Source of the DNA: Arsenophonus apicola
GTDB taxonomy: Bacteria > Pseudomonadota > Gammaproteobacteria > Enterobacterales > Enterobacteriaceae
DNA length: 64,000 bases
Assembly: GCF_020268605.1 (NCBI RefSeq)
Contig: NZ_CP084222.1
Span: 2,666,001-2,730,000, forward strand
Direction of reading: 5' to 3'
Positions 57,783-64,000 of the stretch are shown here, piece after piece. Each line of letters opens with the position of its first letter. Positions within the stretch are counted from its first letter, which is position 1. The translations under genes and the position numbers were made by a program. Under the pieces are notes generated by a model that was given only the letters and a program-made list of their open reading frames with translations, did no database searches and was not told the origin of the DNA.

Positions 57783-59708
57783 CTATTTTTTATCTTTATC
57801 CTTGTCATTGACTTCTTCAAATTCAGCATCAACAACATTATCATCCTGCTTAGGCTGGGCGCCTGCGCCTGTATCAGTTGCTCCTGCTTGAGCTTGCTGT
57901 TGAGCTAACTCGAGTAGTTTGGCTGAAGCTTGAACTAAAGCTTGAATTTTCTCTTCAATGACGGCTTTATCCTCACCTTTCACTGCGGTTTCCAGCTCAG
58001 AAATAGCTTTCTCTATGTTAGTTTTATCATCAGCAGGTAGCTTGTCAGCCGCTTCTTCAATTTGTTTACGCGTACCGTGAACTAATTGATCAGCCTGATT
58101 ACGTACCTGAACTAACTGTTCAAACTTAAGATCTGCTTCCGCATTTGCTTCTGCATCGCTTACCATTCTTTGGATTTCATCTTCTTTCAAACCAGAAGAT
58201 GCTTTAATGGTAATCTTCTGCTCGCGGCCAGTATTCTTATCTTTGGCTGACACATGTAAAATACCATCAGCGTCAATATCGAAGGTAACCTCAATTTGTG
58301 GCATACCACGTGGTGCCGCTTGAATACCATCCAAATTAAACTGGCCTAATGATTTGTTATCACTTGAGCGTTTACGTTCACCCTGCAACACATGAATGGT
58401 TACTGCCGACTGGTTATCTTCTGCTGTTGAAAACACCTGACTATGTTTAGTCGGAATAGTGGTATTCTTGGCAATTAACGTTGTCATTACACCACCCATC
58501 GTTTCAATACCTAAAGATAGTGGAGTTACATCAAGTAACAAGACATCTTTAACATCACCAGCTAACACACCACCTTGTACCGCCGCACCAATAGCAACCG
58601 CTTCATCAGGGTTAACGTCTTTACGAGGTTCTTTTCCGAAGAAGTCAGCAACCGCTTTTTGTACCATTGGCATGCGCGTCTGACCACCAACCAGAATGAC
58701 ATCGTTTATATCATTAACATTTAAGCCCGCATCTTGCAGTGCAACTTTCAGCGGCTCCATTGAGCGTTTAACCAAATCTTCAACCAGTGATTCAAGTTTC
58801 GCTCGCGTCACCTTAATATTCATATGCTTAGGACCGCTGGCATCTGCAGTAATGTAAGGCAGATTGACATCGGTCTGCTGGGCAGAAGAGAGTTCAATTT
58901 TAGCTTTCTCTGCAGCTTCTTTTAAGCGTTGCATTGCTAACGGATCATTGCGTAGGTCAAAACCTTGCTCTTTCTTAAATTCATCGACCAAATAATTGAT
59001 CAGACGATTATCAAAGTCTTCACCACCTAAGTGAGTATCACCATTAGTTGCCAGCACTTCATAGGTTTTTTCACCATCGACTTCATCAATTTCAATAATT
59101 GAAATATCAAAGGTACCACCACCTAAGTCATATACCGCAATGGTACGGTTACCTACTTCACGATCTAAACCATAAGCAAGCGCCGCTGCCGTTGGTTCGT
59201 TAATAATACGTTTTACATCTAAACCAGCAATACGACCGGCATCTTTAGTTGCCTGACGCTGAGCATCATTAAAATAAGCTGGTACAGTAATAACAGCTTC
59301 AGTAACGGGCTCACCCAGATAATCTTCCGCCGTTTTTTTCATTTTTTTCAGCACCTCAGCGGAAACCTGAGGAGGAGCCATTTTTTGCCCCTTAACATCC
59401 AACCAAGCATCACCATTATCTGCGGCAATGATTTTATAAGGCATAATAGAAACGTCACGTTGAACTTCTTCATCTTCAAAGCGACGTCCAATCAGACGCT
59501 TAATAGCAAAAAGTGTATTTTGAGGATTTGTCACTGCCTGCCGTTTTGCCGGCTGACCGACAAGAATTTCACCATCTTGCGTGTAAGCAATAATAGAAGG
59601 TGTGGTACGGTCACCCTCACTGTTTTCCAATACTCGCGCACTTGCGCCATCCATAATAGCTACACAAGAGTTAGTTGTACCCAGGTCAATCCCGATAATT
59701 TTACCCAT
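57783..59708 (-). CDS. dnaK: Molecular chaperone DnaK (Hsp70)
   Basis: ATP-dependent chaperone; 641 residues (638 in E. coli). The ATPase domain shows IIGIDLGTTNSCVA, VYDLGGGTFDISI and ILVGGQTRMP; the substrate domain follows the VLLLDVTPLSLGIET linker, and the C-terminus ends with the acidic EEVNDKDKDKK tail. Two heat-shock-type promoters precede it (59755-59784 and 59875-59907). Confidence 0.98.
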   Translation of the reverse strand: MGKIIGIDLGTTNSCVAIMDGASARVLENSEGDRTTPSIIAYTQDGEILVGQPAKRQAVTNPQNTLFAIKRLIGRRFEDEEVQRDVSIMPYKIIAADNGDAWLDVKGQKMAPPQVSAEVLKKMKKTAEDYLGEPVTEAVITVPAYFNDAQRQATKDAGRIAGLDVKRIINEPTAAALAYGLDREVGNRTIAVYDLGGGTFDISIIEIDEVDGEKTYEVLATNGDTHLGGEDFDNRLINYLVDEFKKEQGFDLRNDPLAMQRLKEAAEKAKIELSSAQQTDVNLPYITADASGPKHMNIKVTRAKLESLVEDLVKRSMEPLKVALQDAGLNVNDINDVILVGGQTRMPMVQKAVADFFGKEPRKDVNPDEAVAIGAAVQGGVLAGDVKDVLLLDVTPLSLGIETMGGVMTTLIAKNTTIPTKHSQVFSTAEDNQSAVTIHVLQGERKRSSDNKSLGQFNLDGIQAAPRGMPQIEVTFDIDADGILHVSAKDKNTGREQKITIKASSGLKEDEIQRMVSDAEANAEADLKFEQLVQVRNQADQLVHGTRKQIEEAADKLPADDKTNIEKAISELETAVKGEDKAVIEEKIQALVQASAKLLELAQQQAQAGATDTGAGAQPKQDDNVVDAEFEEVNDKDKDKK

Positions 59709-59754
59709 CTAAACAGCCTCCAAAGGGAATTCTTAACCAATCTAGTTACCAACC

Positions 59755-59784
59755 TATATGAGGTTCATTAAATTTTTTTTCAAG
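59755..59784 (-). promoter_or_regulatory. Candidate sigma32 promoter, proximal, of dnaK
   Basis: On the minus strand CTTGAA (59779-59784) and CTCATATA (59755-59762) are separated by 16 nt, close to the heat-shock consensus CTTGAA / CCCCATNTA. The predicted transcript starts about 40 nt upstream of the dnaK ATG. Confidence 0.6.
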
Positions 59785-59874
59785 GGATTTTTTCCCTGAC
59801 CTCAAAAAAAATCTACCTAACGAGACACCTTGTGACAGGTTGATAGATTGACCATTGGTAACTACGCTTTTCAT

Positions 59875-59907
59875 TAAAATGGGGACATAAAAATATTCAT
59901 CAAGGGG
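59875..59907 (-). promoter_or_regulatory. Candidate sigma32 promoter, distal, of dnaK
   Basis: CCCCTTGATG (59898-59907) and CCCCATTTTA (59875-59884) on the minus strand are nearly the same words as E. coli dnaK P1. This is a strong heat-shock promoter match about 165 nt upstream of dnaK. Confidence 0.8.
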
Positions 59908-60059
59908 AAAGTAAAAAATTATTTTTAAATAAAAAGTCATTTTATTCTTTGTTTTGATGCAAACACTACCTATTATACTTGCTTTTCGTAAGACCCAATA
60001 GCATATATTAATTTGTATCCTATTGAATATTATATATTTTATGACATTTAGAGGAATGT

Positions 60060-60626
60060 ATGAGTGCTAATAATATTGCCAATCCGGGCCCATTAGGTTT
60101 GATGGGTTTTGGTATGACAACCATTTTATTAAATATTCACAATGCAGGATTTTTTCCATTAACTTCAGTGATACTGAGTATGGGGATCTTCTATGGTGGT
60201 ATTGCTCAGATTATTGCCGGTATTTTTGAATATAAAAAAGGAAATACCTTTGCCGCAACTGCATTTTTATCATATGGTCTGTTTTGGCTAAGTTTAGTTG
60301 GCTTACTGATGCTACCTAATATAGCATCCGTACAAGCAACATCAGCAGATTTTCTCGCGGTATACCTGGCACTTTGGGTTATCTTTACCTTGTTTATGTT
60401 TGTTGGTACATTAAAAGCTAATCGCGCACTACAATTTGTTTTTGCTAGTCTAACCGTACTTTTTGCGCTGTTAGCGATCGGTAATCTGTATGAAAACAAA
60501 ACCATACTTACTATTGCCGGTTTTGAAGGTATTATCTGTGGCGCCAGCGCTTTTTACCTTGCTATGGCAGAAGTCATTAATGAACAATTTGGCCGTACCA
60601 TATTGCCTATTGGTCATAATTCTTAA
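60060..60626 (+). CDS. satP: Succinate-acetate/proton symporter SatP (YaaH)
   Basis: Acetate uptake transporter family protein with six membrane helices. The family motif NPGPLGLMGFG near the N-terminus (residues 7-17) and NEQFGRTILPIG at the C-terminus are conserved; the 188-residue length equals E. coli. GAGGA lies 4 nt before the ATG. It is divergent from dnaK, as in E. coli, apart from lost yaaW/yaaI. Confidence 0.95.
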   Translation: MSANNIANPGPLGLMGFGMTTILLNIHNAGFFPLTSVILSMGIFYGGIAQIIAGIFEYKKGNTFAATAFLSYGLFWLSLVGLLMLPNIASVQATSADFLAVYLALWVIFTLFMFVGTLKANRALQFVFASLTVLFALLAIGNLYENKTILTIAGFEGIICGASAFYLAMAEVINEQFGRTILPIGHNS

Positions 60627-60648
60627 ATAGCATCCAGAGATATTAATA

Positions 60649-60673
60649 AAGCAGTTTATGCTGCGCTGCTTTG
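60649..60673 (+). terminator. Weak hairpin after satP
   Basis: AAAGCAG (60649-60655) pairs with CTGCTTT (60667-60673), 22 nt after the satP stop; the following sequence is only moderately T-rich. Confidence 0.4.
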
Positions 60674-60754
60674 TTAACTGCTGGTTAAAGGTGATTTTAT
60701 TTAGATAACTATCATAATATGCAATGTACTAGCATATCTTATTAAATTAAGAAG

Positions 60755-60783
60755 ATTCCTGAGTATTTTTAATATTCAGGAAT
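60755..60783 (-). terminator. Hairpin after the interrupted C45 hydrolase gene
   Basis: ATTCCTGAGTAT (60755-60766) pairs with ATATTCAGGAAT (60772-60783), allowing one G-T pair; a T-rich tail follows on the minus strand, 44 nt beyond the end of the hydrolase frame. Confidence 0.55.
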
Positions 60784-60827
60784 AATGAATTGTAAAATTA
60801 ATATACTAAGATAGTTAAACTAAATTT

Positions 60828-62096
60828 TTATTTACTATTTACTTCAAAGCAAACTTTAGTAAACTCTTGGAGTTTTGGCGACCAAGTAGTGCCATAGGTA
60901 CATCCAGCTCTTAGATCATGTATTATGGCATTTGTGGTAACAAAAGTGTTTCCCTTATAGCCCTGCATTAAAACAGGTTTAGAACGAAATAAATCTTTTA
61001 ATGCATCAATACTTTTTTCTGGGCTATATATAGCACGTAATTTAGCCGTATTAAGCCTCCATAATGTATTTGCAGATAAATTATCAAACAACCGTCAATT
61101 ACCTTGAGCATATTTTTGCACCATCCATTTTTCTTCACCAATCGGATGATTGGTATGAACAATAAAGCCTTTCTGTGTACCATCAATTACTTTATTACCT
61201 TTATCTGTTATTTCTATGGTAATAATTTGGTTATTTAAATCGACAAAGCTTGGTGAATATGCGCCGTTGGTTTTCAAATCAGAGAAAATAGCAGGGATTT
61301 TATAGACATTATCATTTTTGGCAACCATTGCCATAATAACCGCACTAATAGGTACACCATTTTTACCACTACCTTGACGTAAGCCTTCAATAATATTTGT
61401 TGTAGTAGCTAGTTTTTTCCCCATTGCAATTGAGGTAAAGAAGGGCGTTGGTGCATGCACAATTAAGTCTGGGCTTTGCCAAATAGCGCCCCAACCAGAA
61501 TATGCTACATTCATATCCTGGGTTTGACCTAAAATACCATTTGACCATCCTATCGCGGTACATGCGGAACTATTATTCTTCATCTCAGCCATTTTCTTTA
61601 CAGCATTACCTGTCTCTTTTTGAATTTCCTTAGCAAATAATCCCTCTTCAGCCCAGGCAACCAAATAAATTTCGTCTAAAGTATGATTTGTTGCTGCTGC
61701 CAGTCCTTGCCAAAAACTAATTAATTCAGGAAATTGTTTTTTTATAACATCAATATTTTTAAGAATAGTAAGTTGATCATTTTCTAATATTTGTTTTTTT
61801 ACTAAACCAAGTTGCAGTTTGATGTAATCGCCCATCACATCACTTTTAAAAACTTGCTTGTAACCGTTAACTATTTGTTTTCCACCTTCTTTAGATAGAC
61901 CTTCAAATGAGAGAACGGGTGTTTTCTTTTGAATAATATCTGTTGTGTTAGAATGATAATAATTACCTGTCAAATGGAATTCTGCTCCATTAAAAGCTTT
62001 AACAATATTATCATTTGCTAAAGCAAATTCAGCATTAAGTAAAATCGATATGATAGTTGCTGAATATATTACTTTTTTCATATTATTTTTTTTCAT
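60828..62096 (-). pseudogene. Secreted C45/acyltransferase-type Ntn-hydrolase, interrupted by one in-frame TGA
   Basis: The 5' part encodes a signal peptide (ending about FALAND) and a domain in which a putative N-terminal nucleophile cysteine follows self-cleavage: SSACTAIGW...GILGQTQDMN near residues 177-199, the pattern of the acyl-CoA:6-aminopenicillanate acyltransferase / linear amide hydrolase family. At 61095-61097 a TGA ends the frame, but the same frame continues after it (RLFDNLSANTLWRLN) for 88 more codons to 60828. A CGA-to-TGA change would explain this. I start at 62096 because GAGGAA lies 6 nt upstream. The shortened protein might still fold, but the C-terminal quarter is detached. 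Substrate is unknown. It is inserted between satP and mog. Confidence 0.75.
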
Positions 62097-63077
62097 AAAC
62101 ATTTCCTCTTAAGCATTTATTAACAAAAAATGCTATCTTCAGAACGTGTTATAACAAAAACTTAAATTTTTACAAATGCTTAAAATTATCTCAGATTATC
62201 ATTCTATCCCCCATTATTTGTATTAATTTAATTACGGGTGAATTATTCATATATACCTAAATAGATGGCAAAAATAGATATGCCATATTATAACTAGTCA
62301 TTTTTAGCTTTAATGAAAACAAATTATGATTTACATTTTTTTATTAAATATAATAATTGGTTAAATAAAATAACATTATTGTCTAATTATTTATTAATGA
62401 CATTTAACATTAAAATTTATTAAATAAATTAATACTCAATCAAAAATACCACAAAAAAACATTAATATACTTTAATTTTATTTAAGGAAAATATTCGTGC
62501 TAAATATATGCTGATATATAATAATTTTAAACATTACTAAATTAAGATAAATAACTTCTGATATTTATCTTTGTTTAATTTTGAAGTTAACATAGAAAAG
62601 AAATTAGAATTAATCAAATATAGCTAACTAAATCACTTAAGTTAAATTAAAAAGAGTTAATATTTAACAAGTTAATTGTTTAATTGTTTAATTGTTTAAT
62701 TATCTGATGATTTAATGATTTAATGATTTAATGATTTAATGATTTAATGATTTAATGATTTAACGAAATGGTTTAACATTAACTATATTAAAAAATAACT
62801 TACAAAAAGTAAAAACAATGTAATTAATTATAATTAAAATCTTTAATGCAATATTATTTTTGTTGTTTTCAATAAGAAATTAAACATAACTCACTCATTT
62901 TTGAAATTATTTATAAATAAAACCTTTCGATTACTTTTCATTATTTAACTATATCTGACTATAGATTTACTCAGTTTATAATAAAAGAAAATTTATAACT
63001 CTGGTTTCAATTATTATTAATTAAATTTCAACAACACCGCACAATGATAAACAAATTCACTATAAATATATTATTGA
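62097..63077. other. Gene-free AT-rich region between hydrolase and phage relic
   Basis: This is nearly 1 kb of extremely AT-rich DNA with stops in all frames. It contains the octanucleotide tandem repeat at 62676-62763. No promoter or RNA gene could be assigned with confidence. Confidence 0.5.
62676..62763. repeat. Octanucleotide tandem repeat, 11 units in register
   Basis: Three copies of TTGTTTAA (62676-62699), one variant TTATCTGA (62700-62707) and seven perfect copies of TGATTTAA (62708-62763) keep the same 8-nt register. The homogeneity of the seven copies suggests recent slippage expansion. It lies in non-coding DNA. Confidence 0.95.
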
Positions 63078-63287
63078 CAAAAATGTAACCCTATAAAAGC
63101 AGTTGCAACGGCACTCGCCAGTGTGGCACAAAAAGTGCGCGCCATGGCTTATATTAGTGCTTATGACTGCCAAACTGTCAGTGAAGCGATTAAATATCGG
63201 AAAAATTTTAGCCCGCGTGAATTGATGTTAATCTGGCCGGATCTTTTGCGTTTCGATAGTGTAAATAAAGCCGAAAATACCGCCTAA
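63078..63287 (+). pseudogene. Fragment of a P2-like phage tail sheath gene
   Basis: A frame open from 63078 to a TAA at 63285-63287 lacks a proper start and upstream part. Its translation (ALASVAQKVRAMAYISAY, YRKNFSPRELMLIWPD) matches the middle of the P2 tail sheath protein FI (recalled as ALASVCQKLRAFGYISAW, YRQNFSQRELMVIWPD). About 66 codons survive of roughly 396. This is a relic of a contractile-tail prophage. Its base composition is less AT-rich than the flanks. No other phage gene is recognisable next to it. Confidence 0.85.
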
Positions 63288-63429
63288 GCAATAGCAACCA
63301 TAACTGTCACAGCAATGAAGAAATTTTGTATTTAAAAATTGACACTATTTGATGGCAACGCAATTAACTGTTGTTTTAATCATGACTAATATTATTCTCT
63401 AATGTCAAAAACCCTCCGGTTGATCCATG

Positions 63430-64000
63430 CTAGCGCATGACTGATTTAGGTCTAAATGCTTTGATAACGTTGGGATCGGTTTCAACATAGGGGCCTTCTA
63501 ATAACTGGATACAGTAAGGTACGCTAGCAAAAATTCCAGCAACAATTTCGCTTCCCTGTTGATCTTTTAAACCGGCTAATGTTTCTGTAATAGATTTTGG
63601 TTGGCCAGGTAAATTCAAAATCAATGTTTGCTTACGGATCACGCCAACTTGACGCGAAAGGATCGCCGTTGGGACAAAATGCAAACTAATTTGCCGCATT
63701 TGTTCACCAAAACCCGGCATGTGCCGATCAGCAATCGCCAGTGTCGCATCCGGTGTTACATCACGCAGCGCTGGCCCTGTGCCACCGGTTGTTAAAATTA
63801 AATGACAAGCTAGATCATCAACTAGCTCACAAAGTGTGAGTTCAATAATTTTTTGCTCATCAGGGATCAAACGTGACTCAATGGTAAAAGGGGTTTTAAG
63901 GGCGTTTGAAAGCCATTTTTCAAGGGTAGGGATCCCCTGATCTTGATAAATTCCCTTCGCTGCCCGATCTGAAACAGAAACCAAACCTATCCGTAATTTA
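63430..64000 (-). CDS. mog: Molybdopterin adenylyltransferase, 5' end outside window
   Basis: Adenylylates molybdopterin before molybdenum insertion. The visible 190 codons match E. coli Mog: SDRAAKGIYQDQGIP, the nucleotide-binding TTGGTGPALRDVTPDA and NLPGQPKSI. The frame is open through position 64000 (reading KLRIGLVSVSD), so only about two or three N-terminal residues are missing. It occupies the E. coli position next to satP, but here is separated from it by the hydrolase and phage relic. Confidence 0.94.
   Translation of the reverse strand, partial: KLRIGLVSVSDRAAKGIYQDQGIPTLEKWLSNALKTPFTIESRLIPDEQKIIELTLCELVDDLACHLILTTGGTGPALRDVTPDATLAIADRHMPGFGEQMRQISLHFVPTAILSRQVGVIRKQTLILNLPGQPKSITETLAGLKDQQGSEIVAGIFASVPYCIQLLEGPYVETDPNVIKAFRPKSVMR

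Larger units (their letters stand above)
59709..60059. other. dnaK-satP divergent intergenic region
   Basis: This 351-nt non-coding region carries the two predicted sigma32 promoters of dnaK and the unassigned promoter of satP. No other gene is seen. Confidence 0.5.

Noticed and set aside
61095..61097. TGA in the C45 hydrolase as a selenocysteine codon
   Set aside because: No SECIS-like hairpin is apparent immediately after it, the position is far from the catalytic cysteine, and the family does not use selenocysteine to my knowledge.
62640..62763. Tandem repeats as a CRISPR array
   Set aside because: The units are 8 nt and directly adjacent, without unique spacers; this is a simple tandem repeat, and no cas gene is nearby.
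1..64000. tRNA, rRNA or intact insertion sequence
   Set aside because: I looked for cloverleaf-like segments, conserved rRNA words and transposase motifs on both strands and saw none; a covariance-model scan would be needed to exclude small RNA genes.

Overview
The window is AT-rich gammaproteobacterial chromosome. Nearly every core protein aligns along its length with its Escherichia coli counterpart as I recall it. The clearly AT-biased intergenic DNA, several disrupted accessory genes and a phage relic suggest a host-associated member of the Enterobacterales. An Arsenophonus-like or other Morganellaceae organism is my best guess; this is inference, because no marker such as rRNA is present.

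Layout. (1) About 0.2-37 kb corresponds to the E. coli tig to phoB/rdgC block: tig, bolA, yajG, ampG (frameshifted), an OmpK/Tsx-type channel, cyoABCDE, yajR, yajQ, yajL, thiI, xseB-ispA-dxs, the minus-strand run nrdR-ribD-ribE-nusB-thiL-pgpA, secDF-yajC-tgt-queA, acpH, brnQ, phoBR, a nitroreductase-like gene, a general porin and rdgC. (2) About 38-40.5 kb carries exbB-exbD and yghB, a pairing that in E. coli flanks metC at a distant locus; metC is absent here. (3) About 40.6-64 kb matches the E. coli 0-0.7 minute region in inverted order: carAB, dapB, ispH, fkpB, lspA, ileS, ribF, rpsT, nhaR, nhaA, dnaJ, dnaK, satP and mog, the last running off the right edge. The window is therefore a junction of three blocks that are separate in E. 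coli. The block 1/2 junction is a 1.16-kb, very AT-rich, gene-free stretch.

Function. The core supplies protein folding and export (tig, dnaK/J, fkpB, secDF-yajC, lspA), aerobic respiration (cytochrome bo3 and heme O synthase), isoprenoid synthesis (xseB-ispA-dxs, ispH), riboflavin/FAD (ribDE, ribF), thiamine phosphate activation and tRNA modification (thiL, thiI, tgt, queA), carbamoyl phosphate and lysine/DAP synthesis (carAB, dapB), phosphate sensing (phoBR), TonB-system energisation (exbBD) and sodium/proton exchange (nhaAR). Regulation visible in the DNA includes two heat-shock-type promoters before dnaK, a Fur-like operator before exbB, CRP-like sites before the OmpK/Tsx gene and cyoA, and many intrinsic terminators.

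Accessory and decaying DNA. Four pieces are broken: ampG (one frameshift in a T6 tract), an unrecognised ORF of about 288 codons between nhaA and dnaJ interrupted by one in-frame TAA, a secreted C45/acyltransferase-type Ntn-hydrolase interrupted by one in-frame TGA, and a fragment of a P2-like tail sheath gene. Beside the last two is an 11-unit octanucleotide tandem repeat. No CRISPR array, intact insertion sequence, rRNA or tRNA gene was found.
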